From: Phoronis australis
Lineage: Eukaryota; Phoronida; Phoronidae
Length of the DNA: 64,000 bases
Assembly: GCA_002633005.1 (NCBI GenBank)
Contig: NMRA01000609.1
Span: 55,550-119,549, forward strand
Reading direction: 5' to 3'
Under the pieces are notes generated by a model. The model saw nothing but the letters and a program-made list of their open reading frames with translations. It was not told where the DNA came from and did not search any database. Positions 58,701 through 64,000 of this stretch are shown here, one piece after another; position 1 is the stretch's first letter; the number at the start of each line of letters is the position of its first letter. Both the position numbers and the translations under genes were made by a program.

Positions 58701-61700
58701 AATTAATGTCACTTAAAGACCACCTATGGGCAGAGCAATTTAGATTCCAAGTCAGTACACTAACCCCTTCTCATCTTGAGGACAACATGTTAGTTACTCG
58801 AGCAATTTTGTTTTTTTTTTTTTAAATTGGAATTCATATCAACATGTCTATGAATTCATGGGAATTGTACGATATGACACTGATGGTTGATAATAATTCA
58901 TACATGTATTAATAGTTGATGTAATTTATTATCCAAAGCTTATTATCTTCGACCGTAATAATTTGTATGTAATATCAGTGAGCAATTGATCAAAAAAGGT
59001 TTCCCATGAGTGATGCTTTGAGTGATGAGCCTACTGGTGATCATTTATCAACAGTCATAACTTGAATCCATATCAATCAAAATGATAGAGCCATTCAGGG
59101 CTTGGAATTTTCCTTTTTTTAAGGGGTTTTCTCTTTTTTGGTTTCAGTTTCCTCTTGTTTGGTTTCCAGTTTCCTCTTTTTTCATCTCTTTTTATCATTA
59201 TTTTGACTTTATTTCCGTTAAATTCCACAACACAAAAAATATTTCTGTCACCCGCTTTATTTATTTGTGGAACGATACATCTCTTGGAAAATTTTCCTCT
59301 TTTTTTGTCATTTATCATTCCTAGCCGTGGCCATTGACGTGTGCTGACCAGCTCAATCTCCGTGAAAGTTTGTTCTATACCTTGATTGGTTTGTTTTCCA
59401 GCAACACCTTCCTTCTTATTTGGTACCAACAGCGAAACCCTGGTGCGGCTCATATGTGTTGTGTAAGTTTTCTAGTTGTTGTATTTTGTCACATTTTAAC
59501 CGTATCTTATCGACACAGTATTGAATTTACTTGCCTTGACTTGTAAAGTTACTGTCTCCACGTCATGACGCGTCATTTTATGCGCCCAGCATTGTCTCGA
59601 CGAATAACGAGCTGTCAGTTCTTCGCAAATCCAGAATTCAGTCATCGGACTAATGAACAAGTAGACGATAATAGTCTGATATAACGTACCTGCATTTTGA
59701 GAACCAGCCGTTGCATGTTATTCAATATAGAACAATGATTTTGAAAATGCAGACATGTTATCCATGTTTTGACCATTTTTACAGTAGTAAGTGGTCTAAT
59801 TCAAAACTTTGCTTCTCGGGTGGAAGTTGTGCGTATATTCGCTTGAAGTTGTTCACGAAGATAGTTGTGAAGTGTGAATACAACAGTTAAACGGTTGAAT
59901 TTACGTTGGTTACAAGGTACCATTCTTGTAACAGTACAATTGTTGTATTCGCTATCATGTGTCACGGTGGTCAGAGCTACGATCAGCCTTACAGTATATA
60001 CTGGTATATGCTGGTACCCTGTACCTAATGCTGTAAGGTCTTGGTATGATGTTACATCTTAAATTTCATTCAATGATTTTGTCTTTCAGGTTAATGTGTC
60101 TAGTATTGATGAATGCTGTGCTGTTCTATAAGTTGTCCTGGCTAGAACAGATGACGAGCTTGGAGCGACCTGATCTTGACCTACTTAAGTAAGGCTTCTT
60201 TAAGTTCTGGGTTATCCCCTCAGTAATCGTGACTTTGACCACAGATGGCGCGTTCAAAGTCACAATTTTTTGGCATTGAGTAAAAGACACTGTGCATATG
60301 TCTACCACTTTTCTTACTTGTCTGTTATCGTGAATGGTAATACCTGTAAATTTGGTTTCTTGTTAGGAGCATCTTTCTGAGCCAACTTGTGCCATAAGTT
60401 TCACACTGAAATGTAACGAACTGTGCATTGGCTTGCTTTTGGCTACGTCACAGCGAGAATCACCGTTTCATTCAAGCAGCTGGGAATAACATCCGTACGC
60501 AATGATGTTCTATTCAGACCCACTTATTCAATGCAACTATTGCCTGCCTTTTGTTGTTTGTGCTGGAATTTCGCGGTGACGCAACATGGCACAAAAAGAC
60601 AGCTTCACCTATAATTTGACGGGCTTACATTTGCGTGATTGAACTTGCATTTTCTTATTTTGCTAAGGCTTTGCCAGGACTCTGAAATTAAAAAACACTC
60701 TTTACTCGTCATCTGTTAGCTGACAGTGCAGGTTTGTGTTTCAGAGAGTCACCGATGTCTCAAGAAGAATGGCTGGCCATTTTCAAGTCTCAGACGATAC
60801 TTCATGAGCAAGAGCTGGATAAGTGGAGACATATCATCGACTCGTCAGTCAGTCTTTTGGATGAGGTGAGTCTAGTGCCTAGCTTCCCCGTTAAAGAAAG
60901 TTTGCCGGTCCTGTACAAGTTCATTCTTATTTTGGAGGGTAATATTGGCTAATGTTACGTTGAGATTTTCTACATTTGATGAATATTCAAGTTCATTCAA
61001 GCAGCCTAATCCTTGGCTATGTTATTGTCACTGCCATCATTAAAAGTTACCATCATTGTGTCCGTATCTCCATATCATCATGATCATTATCACCATCATC
61101 ACCAGTGTCATCTCTATTGCTGGCTCCATCATGTGTCTTAATATTTACCACCATTGTCATTGGTTTTGCCATAAGAACCTACACCACTGTCGCATTCACA
61201 GTGGTCGACGTCATCGTCATCCTCGGAAATATCACTGTCATCACGGTCATTGTCTTCACTTCATCATTGTAAACACCATCATCTCCACCATCACCATCTA
61301 CATTATCAGCACCGTAATCGCCATCATCATCACCACCATTATCATTTTCCTTGTCATCATCATCACCACCATCATTACAATCATCATTGTCATCACTACT
61401 GTTATTAATGATCTGCTGAAAGATGCTATGTCTCATTAAATTGTGAATATGCAAAAAAGTACTAGTTTCCGAACAACCCCGGGTCTTCTGGTGTGCCGCA
61501 AACCATCCGAGAACCAGTTGCCATTGCAATCTCGCGAAAGTCTCGCCATTTTCATGTAAATGAGTGTGGTAATATGTCATCGTTACCACTATGAAATAAC
61601 GATAACGTGATATTTGGAATTACTAGGGTTTTCTATATGGTCACACTTGTTTTGAAGTGTATCAGTTGTAGTGTATTCTTTAAAACCGCATTTGATTTAC

Positions 61701-61929
61701 GAATTGTTTCTTTTCCTGATTATACTTGTACACACAGTTCTCACAAGGTGGCGCTTGCTACAAATTTAAATATTCATGGATTTATTGAGACATAGCAACC
61801 ACCACCTCCACCACAACCAGCACAACAACTCACTATAACACGACTGTTATTGCATGCTTTCAGATGAAGAAAGTACTAGAAGGGCTCCAGGAAGGTGTAC
61901 AGAAGAGACAGGATCTCTTGAAGACGTGA
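28629..61929 (+). CDS. GRAMD1: GRAMD1/Aster sterol transfer protein, 17-exon gene
   Basis: Aster (GRAMD1) proteins are ER-anchored and move cholesterol from plasma membrane to ER at contact sites: the GRAM domain senses accessible cholesterol and phosphatidylserine, and the VASt/StART-like (ASTER) domain carries the sterol. Exons: 28629-28741 (proposed), 35466-35597, 35986-36178, 41078-41162, 41753-41856, 45732-45908, 49102-49254, 54392-54617, 55882-56025, 57233-57366, 57494-57689, 58113-58166, 58408-58578, 59402-59462, 60090-60188, 60745-60865, 61864-61929. All junctions are GT/AG and in phase; the CDS is 2229 nt (742 residues), close to human GRAMD1B (738 as I recall). Residues 147-268 form the GRAM domain (LSPTYKTR, CALQKNILVHGRLYV, FFTSFGSRD), an acidic Ser-rich linker follows to 394, then the VASt domain to about 565, a basic stretch (KKRLRRRHR) and a membrane anchor at about 641-661, with a short C-terminal helix. 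Vertebrates have three paralogues; I cannot say whether this animal has more than one. Confidence 0.95.
31964..32100 (+). repeat. 22-bp minisatellite, about 6 units
   Basis: Units alternate between CTAGTGGAAACTTG and CTAGTGGCAACTTG types with CACTAGT or AACCAGT linkers. It is preceded by a perfect 10-bp stem, 4-nt loop hairpin (31920-31943). Located in proposed GRAMD1 intron 1. Confidence 0.9.
35190..35427 (+). mobile_element. tRNA-derived SINE, family 1
   Basis: Head GGCAGTTTGGTCTAGTG with B-box GGTTTCGAGTCCC, body GCTCGGTTTTAA, AATAAAGCATAAAAATG, CAGGTGATCAG and CCTGCAATTATTTTT. It ends about 38 bp before the GRAMD1 exon 2 acceptor. Confidence 0.88.
35466..35597 (+). CDS. GRAMD1: GRAMD1 exon 2
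   Basis: Acceptor TTGCCCTTGACAG, donor CAGA|GTAAGA, phase 2 to 2. Encodes KRQSAERACEESNQESPKNE and CAIPAVPSASPLTSMPGATN, then GQSE: the variable Ser/Pro-rich N-terminal region. Another open frame exists across this exon, but only this one joins exon 3. A SINE ends about 38 bp upstream of the acceptor. Confidence 0.75.
35874..35927 (+). repeat. 27-bp perfect tandem duplication
   Basis: CGATTTTTGTTTAGCATTAG plus TTGTTTT, present twice in a row. It sits 58 bp upstream of the GRAMD1 exon 3 acceptor, in the intron. Confidence 0.9.
35986..36178 (+). CDS. GRAMD1: GRAMD1 exon 3
   Basis: Acceptor TTATTTTCCTAG, donor AGT|GTGAGT, phase 2 to 0. Encodes KSDEEKELVEFIRAKMEDDD and later SLTGSTNSVKSRKKRPATWF then NS, which leads into VLSPTYK. 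This mirrors human ..SKKSQSWYN|VLSPTYK. Confidence 0.92.
39893..40935. mobile_element. 1.04 kb element with terminal inverted repeats
   Basis: The left end TACCGTAAAGTCGCGGG.TTAACGCCC and the inverse of the right end TATCGTAAACTCGCAGATTAACGCCC pair over about 26 bp with four mismatches. Sub-terminal units of the type GCCCACTGCCTGGGTAATCG occur near 39920, 39970 and 40853. Inside are a 202-codon minus frame (40266-40874) and an overlapping 80-codon plus frame (40378-40620); neither resembles a transposase I know, so the element looks non-autonomous. It lies in the GRAMD1 intron 36179-41077. The superfamily is unresolved. Confidence 0.7.
41078..41162 (+). CDS. GRAMD1: GRAMD1 exon 4, start of GRAM domain
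   Basis: Phase 0 to 1. Encodes VLSPTYKTRSDELRKQFKDV and PHDERLLI, matching human VLSPTYKQRNEDFRKLFKQLP..ERLIV. Confidence 0.97.
41753..41856 (+). CDS. GRAMD1: GRAMD1 exon 5, GRAM domain
   Basis: Acceptor TTTAATTTCAG, donor ACA|GTGAGT, phase 1 to 0. Encodes DYSCALQKNILVHGRLYVTQ then GSICFYSNIFTMETT. DYSCALQ, GRLY and ICFYSNIF are the GRAMD1 family signatures. Confidence 0.98.
42032..43790 (+). repeat. Tandem 1.76 kb duplication, copy 1
   Basis: Starts GATCAGAGAACGTCTG and ends AAATGTGTATCGT, directly before the N at 43791. The following copy is nearly identical, differing by scattered substitutions and short indels. Lies within the GRAMD1 intron 41857-45731; no coding exon is inside. Confidence 0.95.
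43239..43489 (+). mobile_element. tRNA-derived SINE, family 1, with target-site duplication
   Basis: Full-length 251-bp copy. A box TGGCCTGGTTGATAAGTG, B box GGTTCAAGTCC, a non-tRNA body with GGTGATCAGTGCAATGGGCC and GTACAACGTGTATCAGACC, and a T-rich tail. It is flanked by AATTGCTATGCT at 43227-43238 and again at 43490-43501, the mark of target-primed insertion by LINE machinery. Confidence 0.95.
43792..45557 (+). repeat. Tandem 1.77 kb duplication, copy 2
   Basis: The near-identical partner of 42032-43790, beginning after the N with GATCAGAGAAC and ending AAATGTGTATCGT. It even repeats the SINE insertion with the same target-site duplication, so both copies descend from one locus. Confidence 0.95.
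45004..45256 (+). mobile_element. tRNA-derived SINE, family 1 (duplicate of 43239 copy)
   Basis: The same insertion as at 43239, carried in the second tandem copy, with the same AATTGCTATGCT flanks (44992-45003 and 45257-45268). Probably the other allele of one locus. Confidence 0.95.
45732..45908 (+). CDS. GRAMD1: GRAMD1 exon 6, GRAM domain
   Basis: Acceptor CCTCTTAG, donor CAG|GTATAG, phase 0 to 0. Encodes LTIKFKDITAMTKERTARVI, PNAIQITTGSDKYFFTSFGS and RDKAYLTMFRVWQNSQLEQ. KEKTA.LIPNAIQ and HFFTSFGARD in human proteins align without gaps. Confidence 0.98.
45955..47000. repeat. Long diverged inverted repeat
   Basis: The reverse complement of about 45985-46230 aligns with about 46755-46995: shared blocks include ATTGTCCAACTATCAG, TCTGCACTGTCTT-like, GGACC, and TCACAGGCTTGCTGT versus TCTCAAGCCTACTGT. 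The arms are about 240 bp, clearly diverged, with a spacer of about 530 bp. The short open frames on each arm are the same sequence read from opposite strands. Lies in GRAMD1 intron 45909-49101. Confidence 0.6.
48066..48110 (+). repeat. 20-bp tandem repeat containing the palindrome GACCTGCAGGTC
   Basis: The 20-bp unit GACCTGCAGGTCACCAATGC occurs twice, followed by a partial third GACCT. Each unit contains a perfect 12-bp palindrome. Confidence 0.9.
48638..48867 (+). mobile_element. tRNA-derived SINE, family 1
   Basis: Head GGAGACAGTGCCACCTAGTG, B box GGGTTCGAGTCCC, body GCTCAGTTTTAAC, CAGGTGATCAGTACAATGG and CAACATATACCAGACTGCCT. Slightly more diverged than the 43239 copy. Located in GRAMD1 intron 6. 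Confidence 0.88.
49102..49254 (+). CDS. GRAMD1: GRAMD1 exon 7
   Basis: Phase 0 to 0, acceptor TTTCATTCAG, donor AAG|GTAGGT. Encodes PLSSNQLWSLIHAAYGEDLG, LTASDDDYTAPSPENVRNLQ and YDHFDRSIIRK. It matches the human ELWH.VHQCYG.ELGLTS.DEDY block, then enters the variable linker. Confidence 0.96.
49255..54391 (+). other. GRAMD1 intron 7: no exon recognised
   Basis: A 5.1 kb intron. It contains the dispersed repeat at 52846-53095. Since exon 7 ends and exon 8 begins in phase 0, a skipped cassette exon of the variable linker could lie here, but I see no convincing one. Confidence 0.5.
52846..53095 (+). repeat. Diverged dispersed repeat (pair with 15284-15500)
   Basis: The second copy of the repeat described at 15284-15500, in the same orientation, inside the GRAMD1 intron 49255-54391. 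The frame running through it (MFLSRDVC..) has no recognisable domain and is interrupted by the repeat structure. Confidence 0.6.
54392..54617 (+). CDS. GRAMD1: GRAMD1 exon 8, acidic linker
   Basis: Acceptor GAATTACAG, donor G|GTGAGT, phase 0 to 1. Encodes EENEKADGSFLGTSDLNAVN and ends ENELDTDSGDTTEDSEG. This is the Ser/Thr/Asp-rich spacer between the GRAM and VASt domains, with little sequence conservation expected. An ATG at 54359 upstream of the acceptor opens the same frame but would read through the splice site. Confidence 0.88.
55882..56025 (+). CDS. GRAMD1: GRAMD1 exon 9, start of VASt domain
   Basis: Phase 1 to 1. Encodes EVVCSGHDHGGVLNLDKEFN, INVDVLFDMLFTDSDFMKAF and YKERKTT, equivalent to human ..VNEVFNFSVDKLYDLLFTNSPF at the start of the sterol-binding domain. 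Confidence 0.95.
56476..56685 (+). repeat. Tandem duplication of about 100 bp
   Basis: GGTGTTCACCAG, TTAAGTTGT.CCCATGCG, TTGTCTACTGGTTGTAAT and CGATCTTCCTCATT occur in the same order from 56476 and from 56577. The second copy carries a small insertion. Intronic. Confidence 0.9.
57233..57366 (+). CDS. GRAMD1: GRAMD1 exon 10, VASt domain
   Basis: Acceptor TTGGTTGCAG, donor CAG|GTACGA, phase 1 to 0. Encodes DVVTSPWQAEEMDNASKGRR, FRTLSYTLTLGASFGPKTSP and ATEKQ. SPW, the YT.TL strand and GPK(T/S)..TE.Q align with human Aster proteins. Confidence 0.96.
57494..57689 (+). CDS. GRAMD1: GRAMD1 exon 11, cysteine-rich part of VASt domain
   Basis: Phase 0 to 1, acceptor TTGAATTTCAG. Encodes SCSSDCHEGRCYYVECRCLN, DPSLPYGENFYCVNNFCLTR, VSANRSRLKVHSEIVYIKSV and WGLIK. 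YCLTR..N.SRL.V..E..Y and W.L(I/V)K match the family, but seven cysteines fall in the first 37 residues, where human GRAMD1B, as I recall it, has one. Confidence 0.96.
57933..58046 (+). repeat. 29-bp minisatellite, 4 diverged units
   Basis: Units follow the pattern ACAAAATC.GTTACATTGCT.AAGTATTG with several substitutions. Located in the 423-bp intron just upstream of GRAMD1 exon 12. Confidence 0.85.
58113..58166 (+). CDS. GRAMD1: GRAMD1 exon 12
   Basis: Acceptor TTTGTTTTACAG, donor CA|GTAAGT, phase 1 to 1. Encodes NIIEKNVNQGMTQHYNSL, the end of the VASt domain (human ..IEKN.WSGLEDYF..L). Confidence 0.93.
58408..58578 (+). CDS. GRAMD1: GRAMD1 exon 13, basic linker
   Basis: Phase 1 to 1. Encodes RAAVQRASDSQVHKVSVTKK, RLRRRHRQTSSPEKPTSVYP and VPSIPSVPQVTEDIPKQ. 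The KKRLRRRHR cluster corresponds to the RRRKRP motif before the membrane anchor in human proteins. Confidence 0.92.
59094..59310 (+). repeat. Dispersed repeat (pair with 18219-18460)
   Basis: The second copy of the pyrimidine-rich repeat. It sits just upstream of GRAMD1 exon 14 (59402) within the intron. The 126-codon minus-strand frame over it (KKRKPLKKRKIP..) is low-complexity repeat translation, not a gene. Confidence 0.7.
59402..59462 (+). CDS. GRAMD1: GRAMD1 exon 14, start of membrane anchor
   Basis: Acceptor TTGTTTTCCAG, donor GT|GTAAGT, phase 1 to 2. Encodes ATPSFLFGTNSETLVRLICV then V, where the hydrophobic segment begins. Confidence 0.88.
60090..60188 (+). CDS. GRAMD1: GRAMD1 exon 15, transmembrane segment
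   Basis: Acceptor TTGTCTTTCAG, phase 2 to 2. Encodes LMCLVLMNAVLFYKLSWLEQ then MTSLERPDLDLLK. LN..LFYKLW.LE is the conserved end of the ER anchor in human GRAMD1 proteins. Confidence 0.96.
60745..60865 (+). CDS. GRAMD1: GRAMD1 exon 16
   Basis: Acceptor TTGTGTTTCAG, donor GAG|GTGAGT, phase 2 to 0. Encodes ESPMSQEEWLAIFKSQTILH and EQELDKWRHIIDSSVSLLDE, matching human ..TEWA..L..Q...H..E..KWR.I..SSV.LLD. Confidence 0.96.
61056..61430 (+). repeat. Interrupted CAT/ATC trinucleotide repeat tract
   Basis: Dense CATCATCACCATTATC-type sequence. The 127-codon plus and 136-codon minus frames over it (Ile/His-rich and Asp-rich) are repeat translations. Lies in the last GRAMD1 intron. Confidence 0.9.
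61864..61929 (+). CDS. GRAMD1: GRAMD1 exon 17 (terminal exon and stop)
   Basis: Acceptor TGCATGCTTTCAG, then MKKVLEGLQEGVQKRQDLLK, T and TGA. It aligns with human MK.SL..L..GI. and then stops, lacking the longer human tails. Confidence 0.95.
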   Translation: MKKVLEGLQEGVQKRQDLLKT

Positions 61930-62324
61930 ACCCCATCTCCCCCCTCACTACCACAGCACTTAATGTCCTGTACTGAACTGTTATCGATCGTCCACCTGCT
62001 CGGGACTGTTGACCAGTCACGCTGACCTCAAGGTGTGACCCTTCATGACATAGGTTGAGAGGATACCACAGTCAAGAGGGTGGTGCATAGTTCAAGTGTC
62101 TGTCGAAGAATGTCACGGTCTGGAGCATTTAATGATCTCGTGTGATTGTTATATGGCACTTATTCAACTTACCTTACAAGCTTTAAAGCATTAGCAGTGA
62201 TCTTTACTGCCCTGAATTACTTAAAGCCATGTTATGGTGTTAAAATCATCTGTCTTCACATAATTTATTCTTCTAAGGTATTGCCATCACATTCGTATCA
62301 TTAGTTTGGATTGATATTGGTTAT

Positions 62325-62330
62325 AATAAA
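62325..62330 (+). terminator. GRAMD1: Candidate poly(A) signal of GRAMD1
   Basis: AATAAA about 396 bp after the stop codon; it is the first canonical hexamer in the 3' region. Others at about 62553 and 62880 could be used instead. Confidence 0.4.
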
Positions 62331-63010
62331 TTTCTTGGAATTCCACTGGTGGCCACATTGCTTCTGTGGTTGAAACTAACCAGACATGTCAAGCAATGTC
62401 AAAGGGATTTTTTTTTTGAAGAAATAATGACATGTCAGTTATTTTTAACCCTTAGTAATTTTTTACCTAAAGGAAGAAACATGAAAGCCGATTTTATAGC
62501 TTATGATTTCCAACAGAAAGTAAATATTTATTATTCTTCATTTAAAGGCAGGGTAATAAATCCCTACTGCACGATTTTTTTCATAAAAAGGAGAATTGAG
62601 GAGGTGTTAATGACGCAGCATGAGAGAAATCATTTAACCTGTAAACAGACAATTGTTGTTAATAGAATTTAATTATGGACAGATTGTTAGTATTTCATTT
62701 AATTTGTGTGCCGAGTCTAAAGTCATTTGGGTAGATGAAAAATTGTTCTGCTAGTCTATTTACACAGTCGTCAAGGTTTCATTTTTGATTAAACAAATGG
62801 GCAGGGTAGTACTTGGTTGCTGTGTCTGTTGTTATGTCCTCAGTCAAGTCAAAGGTATATTTCAACGTGTAAAGTTTTAAATAAATCAGTTGGATGTTTC
62901 TGTCACATGTTAATATTTCTCGTTGGTTGCATGTTGTTGTTTCTTCGTCAGATATAAAGTCACATTTTATTATGCTTTGTAACCTTGAAATATCATTTTT
63001 CATTGTCCGG

Positions 63011-63127
63011 TATGTACATTAAAACATACTATTATAATAGCATGTTCAGTATGTACGTTATAACATACTATTAAAATAGCATGTTCAGTATGTAGGTTAT
63101 AACATACTATTAAAATAGTATGTTCAG
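63011..63127 (+). repeat. 39-bp minisatellite, 3 units
   Basis: Units of TATGTACGTTATAACATACT plus ATTAAAATAGCATGTTCAG, each with internal dyad symmetry (TATGTA..AACATA). Confidence 0.93.
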
Positions 63128-63285
63128 TTGTTGTGCTAAGCCAAGTGCTTTCAGTACTTACAAAATGTAATTTATTTCATGAAATATTGACATGTCTGCA
63201 GTGTTTCTCTTGTGTATATCACAGGGTTAAAAAAATTAGGTCTAAGTAATTAAGATTTACTCCTGTATGTGTGATGTTGCTACTG

Positions 63286-63408
63286 CCAAGGCACCTGTCC
63301 ACAGGTGGGGTATGTGCATACTGTTCCCAAGGCACCTGTCCATAGGTGGGGTATGTGCATACTGTTCCCAAGACACCTGTCCATAGGTGGGGTATGTGCA
63401 TACTGTTC
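63286..63408 (+). repeat. 41-bp minisatellite, 3 units
   Basis: Units of CCAAGGCACCTGTCCATAGG plus TGGGGTATGTGCATACTGTTC. CACCTGTCC..AGGTG gives each unit a short hairpin. The minus frame over it (HIPHLWTGVLGTV repeated) is a translation of the repeat. Confidence 0.93.
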
Positions 63409-64000
63409 ATAAGCTAACCTATGTTAATTAGTTTATTTTTTAAATGTTTCTGACTTTGCCAAAACTATGGCAAAAATCTGATGGAAACCAAGTAACACCA
63501 TTGGAAAACTGCACTCTGAAATTATACCATTTTTCGAACTGCTAGATTTTGCTAAAAGTACCAATGTTGACATCATCTTACCTTCAGTGTTGCAGTTCTT
63601 CTGCTGTTCGCTAAGATTTCAGACATTGCTGCAAGCTGAACAGCGCCCCCTATTAACGCAAATTTTTTTGTTTCCACGCCTCTTCTTTTTGTTTGTTCTT
63701 TCACTTTCGTGTCGGTTCTGCCCAGTGTGTTGCACCTGAAAAAGCATGGTTTTGCTGTCAATACGATAAATTCTCATCAGTTTAGGACACCATATGGCAA
63801 ACATGAATTTTTTTTCGTTTATTCTGTAAAAGATACGCAACATCAAATTAATGCTTTTCCATGTTCTGTACCCTAGCTACTGCCAGATATTTTGAAAAAA
63901 TGTCAGCATTCACAACAACGTTAGATGCCCTATAAAAATAAAAAGGAAATAATTTAACAATTATTTTTGTCCAATATTGATTGGATTTTACCATATGTGA

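Larger units (their letters stand above)
61930..64000. other. GRAMD1 3' region and downstream sequence, no further gene
   Basis: Likely 3' UTR begins at 61930; a poly(A) signal AATAAA at 62325-62330 (plus strand) is the first good one. Two three-unit minisatellites follow (63011-63127, 63286-63408). The 107-codon plus frame at 62349-62672 and the short minus frames at the end have no recognisable domain, and I do not call them. Confidence 0.5.

Noticed and set aside
59073-59453. 126-codon lysine-rich minus-strand frame
   Set aside because: Antisense of a pyrimidine-rich dispersed repeat also found at 18219-18460, and it overlaps a real GRAMD1 exon on the other strand.
61056-61589. 127- and 136-codon frames on both strands
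   Set aside because: Translations of an interrupted CAT/ATC repeat tract; compositions are Ile/His and Asp runs.
1-64000. CRISPR arrays, rRNA genes, bacterial operons, viral genes
   Set aside because: None seen; the direct repeats found are minisatellites without spacer structure, and the gene organisation is that of an animal nuclear genome.

Overview
This is a gene-sparse, AT-rich animal nuclear genome window. Small exons are separated by 0.2-7 kb introns with GT/AG borders, there are tRNA-derived SINEs and fold-back repeats, and there is no bacterial gene organisation. The protein content (IFT46 and an Aster/GRAMD1 sterol transporter) and the divergence from the human proteins as I recall them suggest an invertebrate metazoan, probably marine. 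I cannot place the phylum from sequence alone.

Left part (about 2.5-14.1 kb, minus strand): a complete 12-exon gene for intraflagellar transport protein 46. The exon phases are all consistent and the spliced CDS is 1137 nt (378 codons plus stop). Its start lies 332 bp from the ATG of an unrecognised plus-strand gene, a head-to-head arrangement that suggests a shared promoter at 14105-14436.

Middle (14.4-28.6 kb): fragments of that unrecognised plus-strand gene (best exons 14437-14768, 17205-17258, 20931-21117; possible last exon 26174-26288), an orphan minus-strand terminal exon (26920-27173), and repeats. Among these is a 1.25 kb near-identical tandem pair joined by a single N.

Right part (28.6-61.9 kb, plus strand): a 17-exon GRAMD1 (Aster) gene with GRAM domain, VASt/StART-like domain and C-terminal membrane anchor. 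The spliced CDS is 2229 nt (742 codons plus stop). Sixteen exons are secure; the first coding exon (28629-28741) is a phase-compatible proposal. The last 2 kb hold its 3' region and two 3-unit minisatellites.

Structural features: all three N characters (5311, 24270, 43791) sit exactly between tandem near-identical sequences, so these duplications are probably unmerged contig ends or haplotypes, not biology. The main mobile-element signal is a tRNA-derived SINE family (at least five copies, one with clear 12-bp target-site duplications), a second tRNA-like SINE, several fold-back/MITE-like elements, a 1.04 kb TIR element and a long inverted repeat inside a GRAMD1 intron. No convincing new biological system is visible. 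The best leads are the unrecognised gene next to IFT46 and the cysteine-rich VASt segment of GRAMD1.
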